From Crystallibacter degradans (GTDB taxonomy: Bacteria > Actinomycetota > Actinomycetes > Actinomycetales > Micrococcaceae): a stretch of 58,398 bases of DNA. Where the stretch lies: NCBI RefSeq assembly GCF_012952295.1, contig NZ_JABBCH010000022.1, positions 1 to 58,398 on the forward strand, given 5' to 3'. Shown here piece by piece: positions 31,793-40,401 of this stretch. The stretch's first letter is position 1. Each line of letters opens with the position of its first letter. Both the position numbers and the translations under genes were made by a program. Below the pieces are notes generated by a model. It was given only the letters and a program-made list of their open reading frames with translations, made no database searches and was not told where the DNA came from.

Positions 31793-33235
31793 ATGAGCAA
31801 GCCAGACCTGACCCCGGAAGAAATCGCCGCATGCGTGAAAGTGCTCGAGCAGATCCATGTGCTGGATGAGGACCATCCGGACTATGTGGCAGTGCGCCGC
31901 GCCACCGGGAAAATGTTCAAGTCCGTCAAGCGGCACCGCAAGGTCCAAAAGCGCGACGCCGTTGCTGCCGCCGACCGTGAGGTCATGTCGCGGACTGCTA
32001 CCGCGGCCGAGGACAGGATCGACGACGAAACCCAGGGCCTGCAGCTGACCTCCTCCGCCCGGGGCGACGTGGCAGGGCACCTGATCCGGCCGCGGAACTG
32101 CTACATTTGCAAGCAGCCGTACACCCAGGTGGACGCCTTTTACCACCAGCTCTGCCCCGAGTGCGCCGCATTCAGCCACGGCAAACGGGAAGCGCGGGCC
32201 GACCTGCACGGCAAGCGTGCCCTGTTGACCGGTGGCCGCGCCAAAATCGGCATGTACATCGCTTTGCGGCTGCTGCGCGACGGCGCCCACACCACGATCA
32301 CGACCCGCTTCCCCAAGGATGCCGCGCGCCGTTTCATGGCGCTGGAAGACAGTGCGGACTGGATCCACCGGCTGCGCATTGTCGGCATCGACCTGCGCGA
32401 TCCGGCACAGGTCATTGCTCTGGCCGATTCCGTCGCCGAAGCGGGTCCGCTGGACATCCTGATCAACAATGCCGCCCAGACCGTGCGCCGCTCCCCCAAC
32501 GCCTACCGGCCGCTGGTGGACGCCGAATCGGAGCCGCTGCCCGCTGGATCCGGCGCTGCCCCCGAACTGGTGACCTTCGGCCACGCCCATGACAAGCATC
32601 CGATCGCCCTGGCCGGCTCGGTTTCCTCCCACCCGGTGCTTGCAGCAGACGAGATTACCGCCCTGGCGTTGACCGCCCGTTCCGCGACGCCGGAGCGGAT
32701 CAGCAACGGAACGGCGATCGACGCCGGTGGACTAGTACCGGACATCACGCACATCAACAGCTGGACGCAGGTTGTCGACCAAGTGGATCCGCTGGAAATG
32801 CTCGAAGTCCAGCTGTGCAACGTGACCGCGCCGTTCCTGCTGGTCAGCCGGCTGCGGCCCGCAATGGCTGCCTCGCCCGCACGGCGGAAATACATCGTGA
32901 ACGTGTCGGCCATGGAAGGCCAGTTCTCGCGCCGCTACAAGGGTCCCGGCCATCCGCACACCAATATGGCCAAGGCATCGCTGAACATGCTCACCAGGAC
33001 CAGCGCCGAAGAAATGTTCACCGAGGATGGCATCCTGATGACTGCCGTGGACACCGGTTGGATCACCGATGAGCGGCCGCACCACACCAAGATGCGGTTG
33101 GCCGACGAGGGTTTCCACGCCCCACTGGATCTTGTCGACGGTGCGGCCCGTGTCTACGATCCCGTGGTCCAAGGGGAAGAGGGCGTGGACCTCCACGGCT
33201 GCTTCCTGAAGGACTACAAGCCATCACCATGGTAG
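31793..33235 (+). CDS. zinc-ribbon short-chain dehydrogenase-like protein with altered active site
   Basis: 480 residues. The N-terminal 95 residues are helical and charged. Residues 103-124 hold two CxxC pairs (CYIC and CPEC) that should bind zinc. From about residue 139 the protein is SDR-like: LLTGGRAKIG replaces the usual TGxxxGIG, and INNAAQ is the NNAG motif. The VSAMEG serine is Ser372, but the canonical YxxxK reads TNMAK (Thr390, Lys394), so the catalytic tyrosine is absent at the expected place. A long insert (about 235-330) separates the motifs. Family members with this HPHTNMAKA signature occur in diverse bacteria and eukaryotes, to my recollection; the reaction is unknown. GGAG lies 14 bases before the ATG, which is weak. 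Confidence 0.75.
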   Translation: MSKPDLTPEEIAACVKVLEQIHVLDEDHPDYVAVRRATGKMFKSVKRHRKVQKRDAVAAADREVMSRTATAAEDRIDDETQGLQLTSSARGDVAGHLIRPRNCYICKQPYTQVDAFYHQLCPECAAFSHGKREARADLHGKRALLTGGRAKIGMYIALRLLRDGAHTTITTRFPKDAARRFMALEDSADWIHRLRIVGIDLRDPAQVIALADSVAEAGPLDILINNAAQTVRRSPNAYRPLVDAESEPLPAGSGAAPELVTFGHAHDKHPIALAGSVSSHPVLAADEITALALTARSATPERISNGTAIDAGGLVPDITHINSWTQVVDQVDPLEMLEVQLCNVTAPFLLVSRLRPAMAASPARRKYIVNVSAMEGQFSRRYKGPGHPHTNMAKASLNMLTRTSAEEMFTEDGILMTAVDTGWITDERPHHTKMRLADEGFHAPLDLVDGAARVYDPVVQGEEGVDLHGCFLKDYKPSPW

Positions 33236-33267
33236 CTCCGGCTACAGGGATGCAACCTTGTCGCGTT

Positions 33268-34263
33268 CTACTCGTGCTGTTGCCGCCACTGTTCGACCTC
33301 GGCCAGCAATTCGCGCCGACGAGTGTCCGTCAGGAAGGCTGACCTGACGGAATTGGCCGCCAGATCGGCCAGCTGCGCGGTACCGAAACCGAAGGCCGCA
33401 CGCACCTGGCGGAAATTCTCGTCCATATAACCGCCGAAGTACGCCGGATCGTCCGAGTTCACGGACACGTTCAGGCCACGCTGCAGCATCCGCGGCAGAG
33501 GGTGCGCGCTCAACGTTTCCACAGCCCGCAGCCGCACGTTGGATAGCGGGCACACCGTGAGCGGAACCTGTTCGGCGGCGAGGCGCTCCACCAGTTCCTC
33601 ATCCTCCATGCACCGGATGCCGTGGTCGATCCTGTCCACTGCCAGCAGATCCAGCGCCTCGCGGATATAGTCCGGCGGCCCCTCCTCCCCCGCATGTGCC
33701 ACGCACTTGAGGCCCGCTTGACGGGCCCTTTCGTACAGTGCCACGAAGTTTCGGGGCGGGTTGTCCCGCTCGGCTGAATCCAGGCCAATACCGATGATCG
33801 GCACTTCCATCTCAAGCAGCTCGTCCAGTACGGCGAGGGCCTCTTCCGCGGGGCGATCCCGTAGGAATGCTGCTATCAGTTCAGTGCTGACTCCGAATTC
33901 GGATTCACTCTTCGCCAGCACTTCGGCAACGGCTCCCACCGAGGTAGTCAAGGGGATTCCGCGGGACAGGTGGGCCTGCGGGTCCATCATGATTTCCGCG
34001 TGGCGGACACCCGCGGCAGCCGCGCGCGCCAGATACGCCCTGGTCATGTCGGCGAAATCATCCGCGGTCCGGAGTACGGCCATATTGCTGTAGTACAGGT
34101 CCAGGAAGGACTGCAGGTCGATGAACTCATAGTGCCGGCGCAGCTCTTCGATATCTCCATACGGCAGCTTGATGCCGTTGCGTTCGGCGAGCCGGAAGAT
34201 CAGCTCCGGCTCCAGCGTTCCCTCGATGTGGATGTGGAGTTCCACGGTAGGTAGCTCGGTCAT
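33268..34263 (-). CDS. adenine deaminase (adenosine-deaminase family)
   Basis: 331 residues, metal-dependent deaminase barrel. Zinc ligands are ELHIHIEGT at the N-terminus, the catalytic CVAHAGEEG, IDHGIRCMED, and NSDDPAYFGGY. The SDDPAYFGGY end and the short N-terminus are typical of the adenine deaminase branch (adenine to hypoxanthine) rather than true adenosine deaminase; this is recognition by motif. The start at 34263 has a strong GAGGAG five bases upstream. An ATG at 34284 would overlap the transglutaminase stop but lacks such a site. It is the last gene of the cpATP-grasp operon. Confidence 0.8.
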   Translation of the reverse strand: MTELPTVELHIHIEGTLEPELIFRLAERNGIKLPYGDIEELRRHYEFIDLQSFLDLYYSNMAVLRTADDFADMTRAYLARAAAAGVRHAEIMMDPQAHLSRGIPLTTSVGAVAEVLAKSESEFGVSTELIAAFLRDRPAEEALAVLDELLEMEVPIIGIGLDSAERDNPPRNFVALYERARQAGLKCVAHAGEEGPPDYIREALDLLAVDRIDHGIRCMEDEELVERLAAEQVPLTVCPLSNVRLRAVETLSAHPLPRMLQRGLNVSVNSDDPAYFGGYMDENFRQVRAAFGFGTAQLADLAANSVRSAFLTDTRRRELLAEVEQWRQQHE

Positions 34264-34280
34264 TTCGCTCCTCTGCGTCT

Positions 34281-35132
34281 TCATGCCAGCCGGGTTACCT
34301 CGACCTGCACCTTGAGTTCGGACCTGCCGCCGCCGGAGAGTATGCCCTTCAGCGGAGAGACGTCGCGGTAGTCCCTGCCGCGTGCCACGGACACATGCAG
34401 GTCACTGATCGGGACGGCGTTGGTAGGATCCCAGCTGCGCCATTCTCCGTCCCACCACTCCAGCCACGCGTGGGACTCCCCTGTTACCGTCTCGCCGATC
34501 CCCGCGTCCCGCTTGGGATGCAGGTACCCGGAGACGTACCGGGCCGGGATACCGAGGCCACGCAGCGCGCCGATGCCCAGGTGCGCCAGGTCCTGGCAGA
34601 CGCCCTTGCGGTGATTCCATACTTCTTCAGCGCTGGACTGCACACCCGTGACACCGGGGACATACTGCATTTCCGCCTTCAGCCAGGCCATGAGGGCATG
34701 TGCGGCCTCATGCGGCGGCAGGCCTTCCGTCAACGCACGCACCGACGTCTGGACTTCTTCCCCAGGCTCACTGAGACGGGTCTGCGGCAGCCAATCGGCA
34801 TAGTCGTCCAGGACCGGATCCGACCGCAGCACGTCCCAGTCTGCCGTTTCCTCCACGGCCGGAAGCCTCTGGCTGCGGTGGACCTCTACTGTGGTCAGCG
34901 AGGTGACTTCGAGGAAATCGTGCGCCGTCTGCATGTCGAAGGCCGTCACCCGGGTGCCTCAGTAGTCGCGGTAATTGCTGACGACGGCGCTCGATGGGCT
35001 GACCGTCAGGGATGATTCCAGCACCACTTGCTGGGAGTCGGTGAGGGGCGTCATCCGTGCCTCGTTATAGGAGAGCGTGACGTCGCGGTCGTAGCGGTAT
35101 CCGGTCCGGTGTTCGATGCGCAGGCGGCTCAT
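34281..35132 (-). pseudogene. transglutaminase-like protein interrupted by an in-frame TGA
   Basis: Read from the ATG at 35132, the frame gives MSRLRIEHRTGYRYDRDVTL, the usual N-terminal domain of bacterial transglutaminase-like proteins. It stops at codon 58 (TGA, 34959-34961), after VVSNYRDY. The same frame continues GTRVTAFDMQTAH with the full papain-like core: Cys179 in KGVCQDLAH, His in ESHAWLEW, and Asp in WDPTN. A tryptophan (TGG) is the expected residue, so one G-to-A change explains the break. A GTG at 34949 could restart translation and yield the 222-residue core alone. Its start overlaps the alpha-E stop by four bases. Natural decay, read-through and assembly error are all possible. 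Confidence 0.8.
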
Positions 35133-36055
35133 GAGACTTCCCCTACCCAGGACAGATCAATGGGCTGGGCGAAGTAGGTCCGTGTGACGGCATCCGAGGC
35201 CTGGGCACAGGCCCTCTGGACGCGGTCCATGTGCTCGGGCAACTCGGCCAGCAGATCAACGGGCTGGTGGAACTCCAGGAAGGTGCGGGCCTGGCCGACA
35301 ATCCTGCGTGCGTCATTGATGAAGCCGATCCGCTGGTACGACGGATCCAGACGCTCGAGGGCCTTTTCCGCGTCGCTCAGCGCATAGACAATGGACCGCG
35401 GAAACAACCGGTCCAGCAGCAGGAACTCCGCGGCCTGTTCTTCGCCTGAGGCCCCGCGCCGGGTGCGGAGGAAGGACTCGTAAGCCCCCGCGCAACGCAG
35501 CATATTCACCCAGGACAGCCCGGCAGAGAGCACCCCCTGGGTGGAGAGCATGCGGGCCGTCATGTCCGCCCTTTCGAGGCTGCGCCCCAGGGCAAGGAAC
35601 TGCCAGCTCTCGTCGTGGCTCATGGTGGTATCGGCCAGGCCTTTAATCATGGCTGTGCGTTCCAGCACCCAGTGGCAGAACCGGTACGTGCCCACCACAT
35701 CCTTGCGGTGCTGGCTGAGCCCGTACCAGGTAGTGTTCAGCCCTTCCCAGAGCGTTGAGGAGACCGTTTCGCGCGCGCGGCGGGCGTTTTCGCGTGCGGC
35801 CCCGAGGGCGCCGGCGATGGACGTCGGACTTACCCTGTCATAGGCGAGCTTGTTCAGCAGATCCCCCAGGCCGAAGTCATCGCTGTCGGGCCGCGCACCC
35901 ATGATCCCAAGCAGCTGCCGCGACACCAGACGCTGCTCGTCCGGCTGCAACTGGTTCAGCCGCTCCAGATTGACGTCCAGGATGCGCGCCGTGCCATCGG
36001 CGCGTTCCACATACCTGCCTATCCAGAACAGGGATTCCGCAATGCGGCTCAGCAT
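35129..36055 (-). CDS. alpha-E domain protein
   Basis: 308 residues, almost entirely helical. It opens MLSRIAESLFWIGRYVERAD, the alpha-E hallmark, with GRSLERADMTARML mid-protein. The family is of unknown biochemistry but is nearly always encoded beside circularly permuted ATP-grasp and transglutaminase-like genes, and is proposed to take part in peptide synthesis or protein tagging. The start at 36055 follows AGGAGG about nine bases upstream; longer forms would run into the neighbouring gene. The gap to the ATP-grasp gene is 37 bases, and the downstream overlap is four bases. Confidence 0.88.
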   Translation of the reverse strand: MLSRIAESLFWIGRYVERADGTARILDVNLERLNQLQPDEQRLVSRQLLGIMGARPDSDDFGLGDLLNKLAYDRVSPTSIAGALGAARENARRARETVSSTLWEGLNTTWYGLSQHRKDVVGTYRFCHWVLERTAMIKGLADTTMSHDESWQFLALGRSLERADMTARMLSTQGVLSAGLSWVNMLRCAGAYESFLRTRRGASGEEQAAEFLLLDRLFPRSIVYALSDAEKALERLDPSYQRIGFINDARRIVGQARTFLEFHQPVDLLAELPEHMDRVQRACAQASDAVTRTYFAQPIDLSWVGEVS

Positions 36056-36092
36056 CGGTTCCTGCCTCCTTGGTTCAATGTCACAACGTCCT

Positions 36093-37658
36093 TCACTGTT
36101 CCGGCTGGTTGTCGGGCCAGTTTGAATCCACGGGCCAGACACTCGCCTGTTCCCGCGCCGGCGGTGCAGGCACAACGGCAGGACGGCCGGTCGTTTCGAC
36201 CTGCGTGTCGGGCGCATCGTCGGCGAGCACCCAGGTGTCTTTGGAGCCGCCGCCCTGGCTGGAGTTGACGATCAGCGACCCCTCCTTCAGCGCCACCCGG
36301 GTCAATCCGCCGGGCAGCACCCAGACGTCGTCGCCGTCGTTGATCGCAAAGGGGCGTAGGTCCACATGCCGGGGGCTGAACTGGCCGCCGGACATGGTGG
36401 GCACCGTGGACAGCTGGAGCACCGGCTGGGCAATCCAGCCGCGCGGATCCTGGAGAACCTTGGCGCGCAGCATCTCGAGCTCCTCCTTGGTGGCATCCGG
36501 CCCGATCACCAGCCCTTTGCCGCCCGATCCATCCACCGGTTTGACCACCAGCTCATCGAGCCGGTCCAGGACTTCTTCGCGGGCCTGGGGTTCCTCCAGC
36601 CGGAAGGTGTCCACATTGGGGAGGATGGGCTCTTCGCTCAGGTAGTAGCGGATCAGGTCGGGCACGTAGCTGTAAACCAGTTTGTCATCAGCTACACCGT
36701 TGCCCACCGCATTGGCGATCGTCACGTTGCCGGCCCGGGCCGCATTAACGATGCCCGGGCAGCCCAGCATCGAATCGGACCTGAACTGCAGCGGGTCGAG
36801 GAACTCGTCGTCAATCCGCTTGTAGATCACGTCCACACGCTGTTCGCCGCCGGTGGTACGCATGTAGACGCGGTTGCCACGGCAGATCAGGTCCCGTCCC
36901 TCGACCAGCTCCACGCCCATCAATCCGGCCAGCAGGGTGTGCTCGAAATAGGCGCTGTTGAAAACGCCGGGAGTGAGTACGACGACGGTCGGATCCTCGG
37001 CGCCGGAAGGTGCGGTTTTGCGCAGCGCCGTAAGCAGCCGCCGCGGGTATTCCTCGACCGGCCGGATGGGTTGCTGCCCGAATGCCTCCGGCAGGCCCTT
37101 TGCCATGGCGCGGCGGTTCTCGATCACGTAGCTGACGCCGCTGGGAACTCGGACGTTGTCCTCCAGGACACGGAAGGTGCCGGCCTGATCGCGGACCACG
37201 TCGATTCCGGCGATATGCACGCGCACGCCGCCGGCCGGATCGAAGCCGTACGCTTCGCGGTGGAAGTTGGCGCTCGAGGTGATGAGCCTGCGCGGGATGA
37301 CGCCGTCCGCTACCACTGTCATCCGGTTATAGACATCGTCCAGGAAGGACTCCAGTGCCCGGACCCGCTGGGTGACACCGCGCTCGAGGATGTTCCAGTC
37401 GGACCCGGAGATGATCCGCGGCACCAGATCCAGCGGAAAGGGCCGTTCCTCGCCGGCGAAGTCGAACGTGACTCCCCGGTCCAGGAAGGTACGGGCCATG
37501 GAATCTGCCCGTGCGGTGACATCCGCCAACGTCAATTCGCCCAGCGCGGCCGCTACATGCGCATACTCGGCCCGCGGCATCTGGCCCGCGCCGAACATCT
37601 CGTCGAAGGCAGGGCTGCGTTTTGCCGCGGTAGCGTAGTCCTCAAACAAGTCCGACAT
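36093..37658 (-). CDS. circularly permuted type 2 ATP-grasp protein
   Basis: 521 residues. Signatures are DEMFGAGQMPRAEYAHVAA near the start, GGVRVHIAGIDVVRDQAGTFRVLEDN (permuted ATP-grasp core), SGVSYVIENRRAM, ELVVKPVDGSGGKGLVIGPD (nucleotide-binding lysine and glycine loop) and RHVDLRPFAI. This is an amide-ligase-type ATP-grasp whose substrate is not known. The C-terminal 50 residues are Pro-rich and disordered. It heads the operon with alpha-E, transglutaminase and adenine deaminase. No ribosome-binding site is seen before the ATG; instead the leader has two overlapping inverted repeats. Confidence 0.88.
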   Translation of the reverse strand: MSDLFEDYATAAKRSPAFDEMFGAGQMPRAEYAHVAAALGELTLADVTARADSMARTFLDRGVTFDFAGEERPFPLDLVPRIISGSDWNILERGVTQRVRALESFLDDVYNRMTVVADGVIPRRLITSSANFHREAYGFDPAGGVRVHIAGIDVVRDQAGTFRVLEDNVRVPSGVSYVIENRRAMAKGLPEAFGQQPIRPVEEYPRRLLTALRKTAPSGAEDPTVVVLTPGVFNSAYFEHTLLAGLMGVELVEGRDLICRGNRVYMRTTGGEQRVDVIYKRIDDEFLDPLQFRSDSMLGCPGIVNAARAGNVTIANAVGNGVADDKLVYSYVPDLIRYYLSEEPILPNVDTFRLEEPQAREEVLDRLDELVVKPVDGSGGKGLVIGPDATKEELEMLRAKVLQDPRGWIAQPVLQLSTVPTMSGGQFSPRHVDLRPFAINDGDDVWVLPGGLTRVALKEGSLIVNSSQGGGSKDTWVLADDAPDTQVETTGRPAVVPAPPAREQASVWPVDSNWPDNQPEQ

Positions 37659-37659
37659 G

Positions 37660-37718
37660 GCAAAAGCGTTTCACGTATTTGGCTCCGGAACACGCTTTTG
37701 CTCCACAACAGCGTGTTC
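37660..37718 (-). promoter_or_regulatory. overlapping alternative hairpins in the cpATP-grasp leader
   Basis: On the minus strand, GAACACGC pairs with GCGTGTTC (plus-strand 37711-37718 and 37688-37695). GCAAAAGCGT pairs with ACGCTTTTGC (37692-37701 and 37660-37669). Both helices are perfect and share the GCGT at 37692-37695, so they exclude each other. The second helix ends one base before the start codon. This is the layout of an attenuator or translational switch, but the two could also be overlapping protein operators in the shared promoter region with pepN. Confidence 0.5.
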
Positions 37719-37731
37719 ACAGCGGAGCGGT

Positions 37732-37748
37732 GCGAGTTCTAGCGATCG
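37732..37748 (+). repeat. 17-mer shared with position 58274
   Basis: GCGAGTTCTAGCGATCG occurs here, 22 bases upstream of the pepN start, and again at 58274-58290 upstream of the Pr6Pr gene. After one differing base both copies continue TGCA. It contains the palindrome CGATCG. It may be a shared operator or a dispersed short repeat. Confidence 0.45.
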
Positions 37749-37770
37749 GTGCAGCGGCCACCGTGGTTAA

Positions 37771-40401
37771 ATGGGCCGGGTGAAGAACGAGAATCTTAGC
37801 CGCTCAGAAGCCCGCCGACGGTCAGAACTCGTCGCAGTCGAGAACTACGACGTAGCGCTGGATCTGCGAGGTGTCCTGGACCCGGAGTCAACCGGCTACA
37901 TTTCCCGCTCCGTCATCACGTTCAAGTGCAACGAACCGGGAGCCGGGACCTTTGTGGACTTCATTCACGATGGCATCCACTCGGTCATGCTGAACGGGAT
38001 CCAGCTGGATCCGGACGCCGTCGTGGACGGCTCGCGTATCCACCTCGCGGACCTGGCCGCCGAAAACCAGGTCACGATCGTCGGCACTGCTCTCTACAGC
38101 CGCAGCGGCGAGGGGCTCCACCGGTTCGTGGACCCCGCGGACGGCCGGATCTACCTGTACACGCAGTACGAACCGGCCGACGCCCGCCGGGTCTTCGCGA
38201 ACTTCGAACAGCCTGACCTCAAGGCCAGCTTCACCTTCAATGTCGCCGCGCCGTCGGACTGGCAGGTGTCCTCCAACAGCCCGCTGGCCGTGTGTGAAGA
38301 GATGACCTCGACGCCCGGGTTCTCGATCCGGCGCTTTGCCCCGACCCAGCCCATCTCCACGTACATCACCACCGTCCTCGCCGGCCCGTACCACTTCGTC
38401 GAGGACAGCTGGAAGCGCACCCTTGCGGACGGCACCGAGCTGCAGGTGCCGCTGGGCGCCTATTGCCGCACGTCGCTGGCCGAGGCCTTCGACGCGGCGG
38501 ATATTTTCGCGATCACCAAGGCCGGACTGGACTTTTTCCACGAGCTGTTCGAGTATCCGTATCCCTTCGGCAAGTACGAGCAGGCCTTCGTGCCCGAATA
38601 CAACCTCGGTGCCATGGAAAACCCCGGGCTGGTCACCTTCACCGAGACCTACGTCTTCAAATCCCGGGCCACGGGTGCCCAGTACCAGGCACGCGGAAAC
38701 ACGATCATGCACGAGATGGCCCATATGTGGTTCGGCAACCTGGTCACGATGCAGTGGTGGGACGACCTCTGGCTCAAAGAGTCCTTCGCCGACTACATGG
38801 GGTCGCTGGCGCTGGTGGAAGCCACCGCGTGGAAGGACGCCTGGGTCGCCTTCGCCAACCGCCGCAAAGCCTGGGCCTATGTCCAGGACCAGCTGCCCAC
38901 TACGCATCCGATCGTCGCCGACATCCGGGACCTGGAGGCCGCCAAGCAGAATTTCGACGGGATAACGTATGCCAAGGGCGCCTCGGCGCTCAAGCAGCTG
39001 GTCGCCTACGTCGGCTTCAACGCCTTTATCGGCGCCGCCCGCCAGTACTTCCGGGACAACGCCTACTCGAACACCACCCTGGACGATTTCCTGACCGTCC
39101 TCAGCGACGCCTCCGGGCGGGACATGCGCCGCTGGTCCTCCCTGTGGCTGCAGACTGCCGGCATTTCCACGCTGGTTCCGGAGATTGAGTACGACGGCGA
39201 TCGGCTGGCTCGGGTGCGGCTGCTCCAGGATGCTATTGATCCCGTTACCGCCCGGACCGTGGACCGGCCGCACCGGCTCCGGCTCGGTCTCTACGACTTC
39301 GACGCCGGTGGTGCGTTGGTACGCACCGATTCAGTGGAGCTGGATCTGGCCGGAGCGGTCACGGACGTTCAGGAGCTCGCGGGGCGGCCCGCCCCGGCGC
39401 TGCTGCTGGTCAACGACGACGACCTGACCTACGCCAAGGTCCGGTTCGATGCTGCCTCGCGGCAGACCGTGCTCTCTTCCCTGGACAAGGTCACTGACCC
39501 GCTGGCCCGCGCCCTGTGCTGGTCAACCTTGTGGAACATGACCCGCGACGGACTGCTGACACCGGCCGACTACCTTGGTGCCGTGGATCGCTTCGCTCCC
39601 GCCGAGTCGGACAACGGGGTGCTGCAGGTACTGCTCGACTGTGCCGGGACCGCACTGGACCGCTACCTGCCGGCAGATGAGCGGACGACGCAGCGGGAGC
39701 GGTTTGTTGACTCCGTCCGGCTCCAATTGGGCAAGGCCACAGCCGGCAGCGACCAACAGCTGACCTGGGCCCGGTCGCTGGCCGCGCTATCCCGCTCGAC
39801 TCCGCGCTGTGCCGGCTACATCGCAGAACTGCTGAACGGCACTGCCAGCGTTGGCGGGCTGACGTTGGACTCCGAGCTGCGCTGGCGTTTCTGGCAGGCC
39901 CTCGCCGCCACCGGCCACGCCGCCCAGGAGCAGCTGGACACGGAGTTGGCGTCGGACCTGACCGCAGCGGGCAGAGCCGGCCACCTGACAGCCATGACAG
40001 CGCGTCCCGATCCTGCGGTCAAGGCGCAGGCCTGGGCTGACGCAGTGGCCGGCTCCGAGCTGTCCAACCAACTGCTCGATGCGACCATCGACGGGTTTAC
40101 CGCCGCCGACCATGAACTGCTGGATCCCTACGTCGAGCCGTACTTCCAGAGCATCGAAAGCGTCTGGGCGCAGAAGAGCATCGAGATCGCCAGCCGTATT
40201 GTCAGGGGTTTCTTTCCCCTCGCCCAGGATCTCGAGCCGGGCACGGAGCCGCGGCAGCACGCCGTCGTTGTCCGTAGCGACGAATGGCTGGCCGGACACA
40301 GCGAGGCGCCGGCCGCCCTGCGCCGGATCGTCATCGAGCAGCGCGACCATCTGCTCCGCGCCCTCACGGTGCAGGGGCGGCAGTTGGTCCAGGCATTCTG
40401 A
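37771..40401 (+). CDS. pepN: aminopeptidase N (M1 family)
   Basis: 876 residues. M1 motifs are GAMENPG (280-286) for the free N-terminus, and zinc site HEMAH (314-318) with Glu337 in LKESFADYMG. The N-terminal beta-saddle domain and the long C-terminal helical domain are complete. It removes N-terminal residues from peptides in the cytoplasm. The start could be ATG at 37771 or GTG at 37780; neither has a clear ribosome-binding site. Its TGA abuts the convergent TPR-gene stop (TGATCA) with no gap and no terminator. Confidence 0.93.
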   Translation: MGRVKNENLSRSEARRRSELVAVENYDVALDLRGVLDPESTGYISRSVITFKCNEPGAGTFVDFIHDGIHSVMLNGIQLDPDAVVDGSRIHLADLAAENQVTIVGTALYSRSGEGLHRFVDPADGRIYLYTQYEPADARRVFANFEQPDLKASFTFNVAAPSDWQVSSNSPLAVCEEMTSTPGFSIRRFAPTQPISTYITTVLAGPYHFVEDSWKRTLADGTELQVPLGAYCRTSLAEAFDAADIFAITKAGLDFFHELFEYPYPFGKYEQAFVPEYNLGAMENPGLVTFTETYVFKSRATGAQYQARGNTIMHEMAHMWFGNLVTMQWWDDLWLKESFADYMGSLALVEATAWKDAWVAFANRRKAWAYVQDQLPTTHPIVADIRDLEAAKQNFDGITYAKGASALKQLVAYVGFNAFIGAARQYFRDNAYSNTTLDDFLTVLSDASGRDMRRWSSLWLQTAGISTLVPEIEYDGDRLARVRLLQDAIDPVTARTVDRPHRLRLGLYDFDAGGALVRTDSVELDLAGAVTDVQELAGRPAPALLLVNDDDLTYAKVRFDAASRQTVLSSLDKVTDPLARALCWSTLWNMTRDGLLTPADYLGAVDRFAPAESDNGVLQVLLDCAGTALDRYLPADERTTQRERFVDSVRLQLGKATAGSDQQLTWARSLAALSRSTPRCAGYIAELLNGTASVGGLTLDSELRWRFWQALAATGHAAQEQLDTELASDLTAAGRAGHLTAMTARPDPAVKAQAWADAVAGSELSNQLLDATIDGFTAADHELLDPYVEPYFQSIESVWAQKSIEIASRIVRGFFPLAQDLEPGTEPRQHAVVVRSDEWLAGHSEAPAALRRIVIEQRDHLLRALTVQGRQLVQAF

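Noticed and set aside
30440-32632. 730-codon open frame antisense to glgC and the SDR gene
   Set aside because: It mirrors GC-rich codon positions of two well-supported genes, has no ribosome-binding site and no recognisable domain.
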